DNA from: an uncultured Blautia sp.
Lineage (GTDB): Bacteria; Bacillota; Clostridia; Lachnospirales; Lachnospiraceae
Reading direction: 5' to 3'
Length of the DNA stretch: 64,000 nucleotides
Assembly (NCBI GenBank): GCA_900549015.1
Contig: URMH01000006.1
Span: 1-64,000 of the forward strand
Under the pieces are notes generated by a model that was given only the letters and a program-made list of their open reading frames with translations, was not told where the DNA came from and ran no database searches. Each line of letters begins with the position of its first letter. The stretch's first letter is position 1. The translations under genes and the position numbers were made by a program. Positions 8,604-15,810 of this stretch are shown here, piece after piece.

Positions 8604-9332
8604 TTATTTCTTTTTTCCGTCTCCCAGAATATCCCGCACAACTTCTCCTGCGATAAGAAGTCCCGCTACGCTTGGAACAAACGCAATGCTTCCCGGAACC
8701 GGCCGATCCGTATTTCCCTTTCTCTCTCCGTTATCCTGAACTGCCTTTATGGGTTTTTCCTTTGAATAAAGAACCTTTACCTTACGTATTCCCCGCTTTC
8801 TGAGCTCTGTTCTCATAACTTTTGCAAGAGGACACACACTTGTCTTTGAAATATCTGTGATTTCAAATTTAGAAGGTTCCATCTTGTTTCCCGTTCCCAT
8901 ACAGGAAATCACAGGAACACCGCATTCTTTTGCCTTCTGGATAATAAGAAGCTTTGAAGTTACGGTGTCAATGGCGTCCACAATATAATCTACGCCGCGA
9001 AAATCAAACATATCCGCCGTATCCTCATTATAAAAAGTCTCATATGTATGAACCAGAATATTTTCATCTATATCCCGGATTCTTTCTTTTGCCACCTGTA
9101 CCTTGCTGTGTCCTACTGTAGAACGAAGTGCATAAAGTTGTCTGTTAATATTTGTAACAGAAACGGTATCGTGGTCAACAAGAGTCAGACTTCCCACGCC
9201 GCATCTCGCCAGCGCTTCTGCCACATAAGAGCCAACGCCGCCAAGGCCAAACACCATAATTCTGGCTTTTGCAAGTTTTGTACTTCCCTCTTCCCCCAGC
9301 AGTATTTCCATTCGTGAAAATGCGTTCTGCAT
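8604..9332 (-). CDS. tcdA: tRNA threonylcarbamoyladenosine dehydratase
   Basis: An E1-like ThiF-family enzyme of 242 residues with the Rossmann ATP-binding motif GLGGVGSYVAEALARCG near residue 29 and the conserved DHDTVSVTNINRQ block. TcdA dehydrates t6A37 of ANN-decoding tRNAs to the cyclic hydantoin form ct6A. The DAIDTVTSK and SCMGTGNKMEPSKFEI stretches fit this branch rather than MoeB or ThiF. A minus-strand TATAAT with a weak TGTACA box 17 bp upstream lies in the gap before it. It is probably the first gene of the run leading to murB. Confidence 0.9.
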   Translation of the reverse strand: MQNAFSRMEILLGEEGSTKLAKARIMVFGLGGVGSYVAEALARCGVGSLTLVDHDTVSVTNINRQLYALRSTVGHSKVQVAKERIRDIDENILVHTYETFYNEDTADMFDFRGVDYIVDAIDTVTSKLLIIQKAKECGVPVISCMGTGNKMEPSKFEITDISKTSVCPLAKVMRTELRKRGIRKVKVLYSKEKPIKAVQDNGERKGNTDRPVPGSIAFVPSVAGLLIAGEVVRDILGDGKKK

Positions 9333-9445
9333 ATCACAAGCCCTCCTTTTTCCCTGTCAAAATCTGCACTTTTGCCTGCAGTCTATTCTATTATACTATG
9401 TGTCACCCCACTTGTACAGTTTTTCATTTTTTATTAAGAATTGGC

Positions 9446-9474
9446 ACATATTTTTTATGATTTTCCTCATACTA
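9446..9474 (+). promoter_or_regulatory. Sigma-G-like promoter of the spoVA operon
   Basis: ACATA (9446-9450) and CATACTA (9468-9474) are spaced by 17 bp, close to the forespore sigma-G consensus of GHATR and CATNNTA. It ends 22 bp before the spoVAB start, which has its own GGAGGTG site. The spoVA operon is a classic sigma-G target in Bacillus. Confidence 0.6.
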
Positions 9475-9496
9475 AACAGAAATCGGAGGTGAATCT

Positions 9497-9916
9497 ATGC
9501 TGCAGCAGATTTTTCTTGCATTCATTGGCTTCTGTTCCGGAGTGATCATTGCAGGAGGCATTGTAGGACTTCTCATAGGTCTTTCTATTGTACCAAGATA
9601 CGCAGGGATTACCCGCACAGGGAAACACATTATGCTTTATGAAGATTTCACCCTTCTGGGGACTTTATTCGGAACTCTTATGCTGCTCTTTCATATTCCA
9701 ATCCCTCTGGGGCGGTCTTTTCTTCTGCTTTACGGACTGTTTTCCGGTATTTTTCTCGGCGGCTGGATTATGGCTCTGGCAGAAATGGCGGACGTATTTC
9801 CCATTTTTACAAGGCGCATTAAGTTCACGGAAGGTCTTCCAAAAGTTATTTTCTTTGTAGCTCTTGGCAAAATCTTCGGCTCTCTGCTCTATTATTTCCA
9901 GGGATGGCAAAAATAA
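9497..9916 (+). CDS. spoVAB: Stage V sporulation protein AB
   Basis: A 139-residue multi-pass membrane protein matching SpoVAB in length and in the conserved run from LYEDFTLLGTLFGTLM to LAEMADVFPIFTRRI. SpoVA proteins form the inner-membrane channel that moves dipicolinic acid with calcium into the forespore and out during germination. It is the first gene of this spoVA operon, an unusual position, since spoVAA normally precedes it. The start ATG lies 7 bases after GGAGG. Confidence 0.85.
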   Translation: MLQQIFLAFIGFCSGVIIAGGIVGLLIGLSIVPRYAGITRTGKHIMLYEDFTLLGTLFGTLMLLFHIPIPLGRSFLLLYGLFSGIFLGGWIMALAEMADVFPIFTRRIKFTEGLPKVIFFVALGKIFGSLLYYFQGWQK

Positions 9917-9944
9917 AAATTCATTCAGAAAGGACGGTGTTTTT

Positions 9945-10424
9945 ATGCCGGACACAATCTCCCAGCAGCAAAAACAGAAACAAAAAAAATACGAATCATA
10001 TGTAAAAAAGGTAACGCCTGCCCACAGTCTCCCTTTAAATATGGGAAAAGCCTTTCTCACCGGAGGAATCATCTGCACTCTGGGACAGTTTATTTTAAAC
10101 ACTGCAAAATCTATGGGCGCAGATAAGGAAACCGCCGGAACCTGGTGCTCCGTTATTCTGATTTTTTTAAGCGTTCTTCTTACAGGTTTTAATCTTTACT
10201 CCAAAATCGGCAAATTTGGAGGAGCAGGCGGACTTGTTCCCATTACCGGTTTTGCCAATTCTGTCGCCTCTTCCGCCATTGAATTCCAGGCAGAAGGACA
10301 GGTATTCGGCATTGGATGCAAAATCTTTACCATCGCAGGTCCGGTAATTTTATATGGTCTTTTAAGCTCCTGGATTCTCGGTATCTTCTACTATATCTTA
10401 AAATTAATGGAGGTGATCTCATGA
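9945..10424 (+). CDS. spoVAC: Stage V sporulation protein AC
   Basis: A 159-residue membrane protein, SpoVAC, the component reported to behave as a mechanosensitive DPA channel in Bacillus. The start at 9945 (MPDTISQQQKQK) is chosen because it follows an AAAGGACGG site; longer in-frame starts upstream run into spoVAB. The lysine-rich amphipathic N-terminus (KYESYVKKVTPAHSLP) and the segment GGAGGLVPITGFANSVASSAIE are family features. Its stop overlaps the spoVAD start as ATGA. Confidence 0.92.
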   Translation: MPDTISQQQKQKQKKYESYVKKVTPAHSLPLNMGKAFLTGGIICTLGQFILNTAKSMGADKETAGTWCSVILIFLSVLLTGFNLYSKIGKFGGAGGLVPITGFANSVASSAIEFQAEGQVFGIGCKIFTIAGPVILYGLLSSWILGIFYYILKLMEVIS

Positions 10425-11491
10425 ACGAAAAACAGACAGCCGGACTTTCCAGTATCTCCTTGTCCCGCCCTGTATTTATTCAGAGCTGCGCTTCTGTTGT
10501 AGGAAAAAAAGAAGGGGAAGGTCCTCTTGGAAATCTGTTTGACCTGGTATGTGAGGAGCCCATGTTCGGAAGCGGCACATGGGAGGCTGCAGAAAGCGCC
10601 ATGCAAAGAGAAGCTGCCGTTCTCGCAGCAGGAAAAGCCGGATATAAGCCGGAGGAAATCCGTCTTGCCTTTGCAGGCGACCTTCTTGCCCAGACAACTG
10701 CCTCTTCCTTTGGGATCGCAGGACTTGGCATTCCCTTTTACGGATTGTACGGCGCCTGCTCCACGATGGGAGAATCCCTCTCCCTTGGTTCCATGTCTGT
10801 ATCTGCCGGGTACGGCGAACCCGTTCTCTGCGCAACCTCCAGTCACTTTGCAAGTGCAGAAAAGGAATTTCGCTTTCCCCTGGGCTATGGAAACCAGCGT
10901 CCCTTATCCGCTACATGGACCGTTACGGGAAGCGGCGCCTGTATCTTAAGCACCTGCCCTCCTTCTAAAGAGCAGCAGAAAAAATATACGCCCCTTGCTT
11001 CCCCGAAAGGTTTTGCAGCCATCACCGGACTTACTACAGGACGTCTCATTGATTTTGGTTTTAAAGACTCCCTGAATATGGGCGGCTGTATGGCTCCGGC
11101 AGCCTGCGATACCATCTGGCAGCACCTCTATGATTTTGGACGTGCTCCTTCTGATTACGACTGTATCTTTACCGGAGATCTTGGAATGGTAGGACAGAAA
11201 ATTCTTTTTGACCTTCTCGCGGAAAAAAATGTAGATATTCAGGCGCAGCATCAGGACTGCGGACTTCTGATTTATGATAATAAAACTCAGGACACCCATT
11301 CCGGAGGAAGCGGCTGCGGCTGCGCTGCCGCTGTGCTCACCGCCTATATTCTTCCCAAAGTTGCAGCCGGAGAATGGAAACGCATTCTTTTTGTTCCCAC
11401 CGGAGCCCTTCTTTCAAAGGTCAGCTTCAACGAAGGTGTTTCCATTCCGGGAATTGCACACGCTGTTATTATCGAACACATTCCTATATGA
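10421..11491 (+). CDS. spoVAD: Stage V sporulation protein AD
   Basis: SpoVAD (356 residues) has a thiolase-like fold and binds dipicolinic acid at the forespore membrane as part of the SpoVA channel. It contains the GIPFYGLYGACSTMGESL block, where thiolase relatives carry the active cysteine, plus VTGSGACIL and TGRLIDFGFKDSLNMGG. The start at 10421 overlaps the spoVAC stop and follows GGAGGTG. Length and block order fit the family well. It is soluble, unlike its membrane neighbours. Confidence 0.95.
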   Translation: MNEKQTAGLSSISLSRPVFIQSCASVVGKKEGEGPLGNLFDLVCEEPMFGSGTWEAAESAMQREAAVLAAGKAGYKPEEIRLAFAGDLLAQTTASSFGIAGLGIPFYGLYGACSTMGESLSLGSMSVSAGYGEPVLCATSSHFASAEKEFRFPLGYGNQRPLSATWTVTGSGACILSTCPPSKEQQKKYTPLASPKGFAAITGLTTGRLIDFGFKDSLNMGGCMAPAACDTIWQHLYDFGRAPSDYDCIFTGDLGMVGQKILFDLLAEKNVDIQAQHQDCGLLIYDNKTQDTHSGGSGCGCAAAVLTAYILPKVAAGEWKRILFVPTGALLSKVSFNEGVSIPGIAHAVIIEHIPI

Positions 11492-11505
11492 ACACGGAGG
11501 TAATT

Positions 11506-11862
11506 ATGGATTATATAAACGCTTTCTGGGTTGGCGGTCTTATCTGCGCCCTGGTCCAGATTCTACTTGATAAAACAAAACTTCTTCCCGGCCGCGTCAT
11601 GGTGCTTCTTGTGTGCGGCGGCGCGCTGTTAAGCGCTGTGGGGATTTACGGACCCTTTGTAGATTTTGCCGGAGCAGGCGCTTCTGTTCCACTTCTCGGA
11701 TTCGGAAATATTCTCTGGGAGGGCATGAAAACAGCAATTGACAAAGACGGGCTTTTAGGACTTTTTACAGGAGGTTTTACCGCCTGCGCTGCCGGTGTAT
11801 CCGCCGCTCTGATTTTTTCTTATCTTGCCAGCCTTATCTTTAAGCCAAAGATGAAAGACTGA
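11506..11862 (+). CDS. spoVAE: Stage V sporulation protein AE (AEb type)
   Basis: A 118-residue membrane protein related to SpoVAC and matching SpoVAEb, with the shared FVDFAGAGASVPLLGFGN motif. It forms part of the DPA channel. The start at 11506 is preceded by CGGAGG and lies 14 bp after spoVAD. No spoVAEa or spoVAF is present in this operon, as is common in Clostridia. Confidence 0.92.
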   Translation: MDYINAFWVGGLICALVQILLDKTKLLPGRVMVLLVCGGALLSAVGIYGPFVDFAGAGASVPLLGFGNILWEGMKTAIDKDGLLGLFTGGFTACAAGVSAALIFSYLASLIFKPKMKD

Positions 11863-11883
11863 TCATAAAGCGAGGTGTATGTA

Positions 11884-12504
11884 TTGAGCGATACTTTGTA
11901 TCTGATGCTGGAACAGAATGTAGAAGTGCGGCACCCCCACATTTACCTGCAGGACATTGCAAAGCTTTCCTGCAGCAATCCCAAGATCCTGAACCGTCTC
12001 AGAGTGCTTCCTGTTTTAAATCTGGAGCCGCACAAGCCAGGACGCTACGTTGTTTCTTCTATGGAACTGATCCGGCAGATTCAGCAAAAAGAACCGGACC
12101 TTACTATCTCCCATATCGGAGAGCCGACTTTTATTATCACTTATCAGAATGAGCCTGTCCACGGGCTTCTCTTAAGATGGCTGAAAGTAATTTTTGTCTG
12201 CCTTGCCACTTTTTTCGGTGCTGCTTTTTCTATTATGACTTTTAACAATGACGTAGATGTGGGCGGTCTTTTTTCCCAGATTTATACTCTTGTTACAGGA
12301 AATGTTTCCAGTGGATTTACCATTCTGGAGATTTCTTATTCTGTTGGAATCGGACTTGGCGTCCTGTTTTTCTTTAATCATTTTGGAAAGAGAAAGCTCA
12401 CAGATGACCCTACGCCTATGCAGGTGCAGATGCGGATTTATGAAGATGATGTAAACAAGACAATTATGGAGGAAATGGAACGGGAGAGCGTGGAGCATTC
12501 ATAA
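11884..12504 (+). CDS. spoVAA: Stage V sporulation protein AA, last gene of operon
   Basis: SpoVAA is a 206-residue membrane protein of the DPA transport complex: an N-terminal soluble domain with VEVRHPHIYLQDIAKLSC, then two hydrophobic segments in the C-terminal half. I prefer the TTG at 11884 because it lies six bases after the GAGGTG site; an in-frame GTG at 11875 falls inside that site. In Bacillus spoVAA is the first gene; here it is last, followed at once by a terminator. Confidence 0.88.
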   Translation: MSDTLYLMLEQNVEVRHPHIYLQDIAKLSCSNPKILNRLRVLPVLNLEPHKPGRYVVSSMELIRQIQQKEPDLTISHIGEPTFIITYQNEPVHGLLLRWLKVIFVCLATFFGAAFSIMTFNNDVDVGGLFSQIYTLVTGNVSSGFTILEISYSVGIGLGVLFFFNHFGKRKLTDDPTPMQVQMRIYEDDVNKTIMEEMERESVEHS

Positions 12505-12515
12505 CGTTATTTCAG

Positions 12516-12555
12516 GAGCGCAGTGAAAATTACAAATACTGCGCTCTTCTTTCAT
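12516..12555 (+). terminator. Terminator of the spoVA operon
   Basis: GAGCGCAGT (12516-12524) pairs with ACTGCGCTC (12538-12546) and is followed by a T-rich run. It lies 12 bp after the spoVAA stop. Confidence 0.8.
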
Positions 12556-12638
12556 TTTTGTCTTCTTGCTGTAATATTTTTTAACTTGTTGTCTGCTGTG
12601 TTTTTGATTTTGCTTTTCCCATAAAATTTTATGACTGC

Positions 12639-12667
12639 TTGTCTGTACGATTTTTGTGTGTTACTAT
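12639..12667 (+). promoter_or_regulatory. Possible promoter of the nuclease-like gene
   Basis: TTGTCT (12639-12644) and TACTAT (12662-12667) with a 17-bp spacer. The rest of the 12556-12768 stretch is T-rich and holds no gene that I can see. A very good AGGAGG site follows at 12756-12761. Confidence 0.45.
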
Positions 12668-12803
12668 AGAATCATCTCTTATCAAAGGCCCACTTCCCCT
12701 GTCCTCTTTTACTTCTTATGTCACCGTGTCACTTCCTTTACATTTCACTGTTTTCAGGAGGAATTCTATTGTTATATCACAATTTACTTGAACGTAAAAA
12801 AAT

Positions 12804-13547
12804 TTGTTAAAAGAAATCCAGAATTTAAAACACCGGCTGACTTCTTATCCTGACGGAGAACTTATTTGTACCAAAAACAGAAAGTATGTTACCTGTATGC
12901 ACTCTGTAAACGGAGCTTATACCTACATTCCCAAAAAAGACTTCGAGTTTGCAAAAACGCTCGGGGAGAAAAAATTGTTTTCTGCTTCTCTCGAAGATTT
13001 ACAGAGAGAATTACGTGCTGTAGACGCATTTTTAAACTGCTATCAATCGGAGCCGTCAAAAGTTGAACAATTACTTTCTCAGCCCTGCTATCAAAAAGTA
13101 ATCAACCAGTCTTTTCAGGCTGCTTCAGAAGATTTAGAACAATGGAGCAGAGAATCTTATGAAACAAATCCATCTCACCGGGAAAATCTCCGCCACTCCT
13201 GTCTTTCCGGTCATATGGTCCGCTCAAAATCTGAGGCTTTGATAGACCAGACTTTGTTCATGCACAAAATTCCTTTCCGCTATGAATGCGCCCTGCTGCT
13301 TAAAGATGTCACTTTTTACCCGGACTTTACGATACGGCATCCACAATCAGGAAATTATTTCTACTGGGAGCACTTCGGACTCATGGATTCTCCTTCTTAC
13401 TCGCAACAGGCATTTCAAAAATTAAACATCTACTGTCAAAACGGCATCATTCCCACCATCAATTTAATAACAACCTATGAAACAAAAGAACATCCTCTCA
13501 CCTCACAGTCTATCGAAAACATCATTCAGGATTATTTTGTTTTTTGA
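12804..13547 (+). CDS. PD-(D/E)XK-like nuclease-family protein, start frameshifted
   Basis: About 247 residues. The second half reads RSKSEALIDQTL, then FYPDFTI and FYWEHFG, the pattern of a PD-(D/E)XK-type fold with an E-x-H variant, seen in uncharacterised clostridial proteins; function unknown. The start is abnormal. A perfect AGGAGG (12756-12761) points to a TTG at 12769 encoding LYHNLLERKK, but that frame hits TAA after a run of seven A (12796-12802). One extra A would join it cleanly to the body of the gene and restore a coiled-coil N-terminus (ERKKNLLKEIQNLKHRL). The 12804 start used here is the first in the main frame and has no binding site. The gene may be phase-variable, slippage-dependent, newly broken, or a sequencing error. 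Confidence 0.65.
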   Translation: MLKEIQNLKHRLTSYPDGELICTKNRKYVTCMHSVNGAYTYIPKKDFEFAKTLGEKKLFSASLEDLQRELRAVDAFLNCYQSEPSKVEQLLSQPCYQKVINQSFQAASEDLEQWSRESYETNPSHRENLRHSCLSGHMVRSKSEALIDQTLFMHKIPFRYECALLLKDVTFYPDFTIRHPQSGNYFYWEHFGLMDSPSYSQQAFQKLNIYCQNGIIPTINLITTYETKEHPLTSQSIENIIQDYFVF

Positions 13548-13797
13548 AGCCTTTTTTTACAGTCTATACAAAATCTCTCGCGGATTTTTTGTTTTTTTGA
13601 ATCTTTCAGGGCTTCTATGCAAAATCTTCCGCGGATTTTTTGTTTTTTCGAAGCTTTCATGGCTTTTATACAAAATCTCTCGCGGATTTTTTGTTTTTTT
13701 GAAGCCTTCAGGGTTCCTATACAAAATCTTCCGCAGTTTTTTTGTTTTTTTGAAGCTCTCATGGCTCCTATACAAAATTTCCCGCAAATTTTGTTTC
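13511..13797 (+). repeat. 51-bp tandem repeat grown from the gene's 3' end
   Basis: Units begin with TATACAAAAT or a close variant at 13565, 13616, 13667, 13718 and 13769, exactly 51 bp apart. Units 1 and 3 (CTCTCG, CAGGG) differ from units 2 and 4 (CTTCCG, CATGG), giving a 102-bp higher-order period. The last ten codons and stop of the preceding gene (13511-13564) resemble a unit with 3 extra bases, so the array probably arose by duplicating the gene's end. Each unit can fold as CAAAATC/GATTTT followed by a T tract, like a weak terminator. All frames stay open because 51 is divisible by 3; I see no proof that it is translated. Confidence 0.85.
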
Positions 13798-13841
13798 CCC
13801 TGACTGCTTTTAGCGCTTTTGGAAACAATCACTGCCAACCC

Positions 13842-13870
13842 TTGATTTTTATATTTACTTATGCTATACT
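13842..13870 (+). promoter_or_regulatory. Promoter of queT
   Basis: TTGATT (13842-13847) and TATACT (13865-13870) with a 17-bp spacer. Transcription should start near 13877 and give a leader of about 160 nt before queT, enough for the two RNA domains described next. Confidence 0.7.
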
Positions 13871-13880
13871 CATACCCGTT

Positions 13881-13970
13881 GCAAAGCCCGCATATGCAGG
13901 TATCCACCGGAATCCTGCTTTATATGTCAATGCAAAACCAAGGTCTAAAGGGCTTGCCAGGCGGTCACCG
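13881..13970 (+). ncRNA. Structured RNA domain upstream of the preQ1 aptamer
   Basis: The transcript can form GC-AAGCCC (13881-13889, one bulged base) with GGGCTTGC (13950-13957). Inside is CATATGCAGG (13891-13900) with CCTGC (13914-13918) and ATATG (13922-13926), leaving a 3-nt bulge and a 13-nt loop. An A-rich joining segment (13927-13949) follows the inner helix. A GGCGG-TCA-CCGCC hairpin lies at 13960-13972. I do not recognise it as a named riboswitch class. It could be a second sensor or part of a larger queuine-related leader. Confidence 0.5.
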
Positions 13971-13981
13971 CCTATAAATGT

Positions 13982-14027
13982 GCCGAGTGTTCGCGACCTT
14001 CCACTCGTAAAACAAAACTAAAGGAGA
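13982..14027 (+). ncRNA. preQ1-I-like riboswitch
   Basis: A short hairpin CGAGTG/CACTCG (13984-13989 with 14002-14007) with a 12-nt C-containing loop is followed by the A-rich tail TAAAACAAAACTAA and the AAGGAG of queT. This is the layout of class I preQ1 aptamers, in which the tail folds into the stem groove and hides the ribosome binding site when preQ1 is bound. The queT gene directly downstream supports the call. Control would be at translation. Confidence 0.75.
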
Positions 14028-14036
14028 CAAGTAAAT

Positions 14037-14534
14037 ATGAAAAACAAAAGTACCCTGTTTCTTGTACAGGCAGCAGCTATCGGTGCAATTTATGTAGTCA
14101 TTACTTTATTATTCGCACCCCTTAGTTTCGGAGAAGTGCAGATTCGTTTCTCAGAAGCTCTTACCATTCTGCCGTACTTCACACCAGCCGCAATTCCAGG
14201 TCTGTTTGTGGGATGTATCATCTCCAATATTCTTGGCGGAGGCATTCCAGTAGATATTATTTTCGGAAGCATTGCCACTTTAATCGGCGCAGTCTTTACC
14301 TATAAGCTTCGCAGTAATAAATGGCTCGCTCCTGTTCCTCCTATTGTGGCAAACACAGTAATTGTTCCCTTTGTCCTTCATTATGGATACGGAATTAACC
14401 TTCCCATTCCTTTTATGATGGTTACAGTAGGCGTCGGAGAGATTATCTCCTGTGCTGTTCTGGGAATGATTGTATTAAACGCACTTTCCAGATATGGAAA
14501 TATGCTGTTTAAAAAAGGCGCCGCCAAAGCGTAA
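14037..14534 (+). CDS. queT: QueT-family queuosine precursor transporter
   Basis: A 165-residue, mostly hydrophobic protein of the QueT (COG4708) family, the substrate-binding S component of an energy-coupling factor transporter for queuosine precursors such as preQ1. Conserved stretches include FGEVQIRFSEALTILPYFTP and GCIISNILGGGIPVDIIFG. It would need the shared EcfA/A'/T module, which is not in this window. The start ATG at 14037 follows AAGGAGACAAGTAAAT, the AAGGAG of which is part of the riboswitch. It is monocistronic and ends at a strong hairpin. Confidence 0.92.
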   Translation: MKNKSTLFLVQAAAIGAIYVVITLLFAPLSFGEVQIRFSEALTILPYFTPAAIPGLFVGCIISNILGGGIPVDIIFGSIATLIGAVFTYKLRSNKWLAPVPPIVANTVIVPFVLHYGYGINLPIPFMMVTVGVGEIISCAVLGMIVLNALSRYGNMLFKKGAAKA

Positions 14535-14551
14535 GAAACAGAAGTCCATAT

Positions 14552-14593
14552 AAAAAGCTGTCGCATTTCCTTTCGGAAACCGACAGCTTTTTC
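14552..14593. terminator. Bidirectional terminator
   Basis: AAAAAGCTGTCG (14552-14563) pairs with CGACAGCTTTTT (14581-14592), with A and T runs on both sides. It separates queT from the converging M42 peptidase gene. Confidence 0.85.
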
Positions 14594-14627
14594 CTTTATC
14601 CAACAGGCAATCTTGTTCCTGTAAATT

Positions 14628-15665
14628 TTAGCAGCCCATATAAAGCAATGCAAGACGGATGGTATTTTCCATTCCCTCAAGATGCGTTCTCTCCATTCCG
14701 TGAGAAGCATGAACACCTGGTCCAATCAGTCCGCCCTTAATATCATTTCCTGCTGCTCTTGCAGCCCCTATATCTGAGCCATAAAACGGATAAATATCCA
14801 CTGCATAAGAGAGTCCATTATCTTTTGCAAGCTGAATCAAACGTCCTGTAAGGTCATAATCGTAAGGTCCGCCGGAATCTTTTGCACAAATAGATACATC
14901 ATATTCTGTACAGCTTAAATCTTCCCCTATACATCCCATATCTACAGAAACCATCTCAGAAATATCTGATGGAATGTAAGAAGCTCCATGTCCGACTTCC
15001 TCATAAACGGAAATAAAAAATTTAGTTTTATATTCCGGAACAAGATTTTCTTCTTTCATGATTTTTAAAATAGTCATGAGACAGGCAACACTGCCCTTAT
15101 CATCAATAAATCTTGACTTCAAAAATCCAGATGGAGTAATTGTTGTCTTCGTATCAATACAAATATAATCTCCTGTTTCAATTCCAAGAGCCTTTACATC
15201 TTCTGCATTTTTTACTTTCTCGTCAATGCGCACTGCCATGTTATCCGCATCACGCTCTCTGCTCTTGCTGTCTGCATAAACATGGATTGCAGGGCTTAAA
15301 CTTAAAATAGTACCTGTATATGTTTTCCCTGATCGAGTATAAATCGTACAGTATTCTCCGTCCAGAGTCGGAAGAAGCGGACCTCCTACCGGAGTGAATT
15401 TTAATTGCCCGTCCGATGTAATAGAGCGCACCATCAGCCCCAATGTATCTACATGGGCGGAAAGAGCCACTGTTTTTTCTTCTCTGTGCCCCGGAATTGT
15501 AATCACACCGCAGCCTTTTTTTGTGAGTTCAAAAGAATACCCCATCTCTTCCGACATTTCGCAAATCAGCTTCATAACCTTTGTTGTATAACCGCTCGGG
15601 CTGTCTACAGCAAAAATACGGCGGCAGGTATCAAAAAGATATTCCCTATATTTTTCCATGTTCAT
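14628..15665 (-). CDS. M42-family metallopeptidase
   Basis: A 345-residue cytoplasmic aminopeptidase of the M42 (FrvX/glutamyl aminopeptidase) family. Metal ligands and catalytic residues are visible in order: AHVDT, FIDDKGS, VYEEVGHGAS with the catalytic glutamate pair, VDMG and HASHGMERTH. The start at 15665 (MNMEKYREYLF) follows AGAGGA; an earlier in-frame start is not supported by a binding site. M42 enzymes trim short peptides and are common in gut Firmicutes. It lies just downstream of the sigF operon on the same strand but is functionally unrelated. Confidence 0.9.
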   Translation of the reverse strand: MNMEKYREYLFDTCRRIFAVDSPSGYTTKVMKLICEMSEEMGYSFELTKKGCGVITIPGHREEKTVALSAHVDTLGLMVRSITSDGQLKFTPVGGPLLPTLDGEYCTIYTRSGKTYTGTILSLSPAIHVYADSKSRERDADNMAVRIDEKVKNAEDVKALGIETGDYICIDTKTTITPSGFLKSRFIDDKGSVACLMTILKIMKEENLVPEYKTKFFISVYEEVGHGASYIPSDISEMVSVDMGCIGEDLSCTEYDVSICAKDSGGPYDYDLTGRLIQLAKDNGLSYAVDIYPFYGSDIGAARAAGNDIKGGLIGPGVHASHGMERTHLEGMENTIRLALLYMGC

Positions 15666-15702
15666 TATTCTGTTTCCTCTCTTCTTGTCAGATTTAGGAA
15701 AA

Positions 15703-15810
15703 TTACTCCCTACAGATTTCATTTATAGCACTTAATTCTTCTTCTGTAAAGTCTGTTTTCTCTACAATAGAAACATTTTCCAAAATCTGGATATTCTCCC
15801 CGAAATTCAA
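15703..15810 (-). CDS. Possible 35-residue protein after sigF
   Basis: A short frame begins with TTG at 15810, overlapping the sigF stop (TTGA), with a G-rich AGGGGGGAAGG just upstream, and ends TAA at 15703. The acidic product starts MNFGENIQILENVSIVEKTD and ends EEELSAINEICRE. No family is recognised. Coupling to sigF and the composition make translation plausible, but it could be chance. Confidence 0.4.
   Translation of the reverse strand: MNFGENIQILENVSIVEKTDFTEEELSAINEICRE

Noticed and set aside
13565..13797. The 51-bp array as a CRISPR
   Set aside because: Units are directly adjacent without unique spacers, are T-rich and lack any cas gene nearby.
13557..13907. A 116-codon minus-strand frame across the 51-bp repeats
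   Set aside because: Open in all frames because the unit is 51 bp, covers the queT promoter and has no good start. Kept only as a repeat feature, not a gene.
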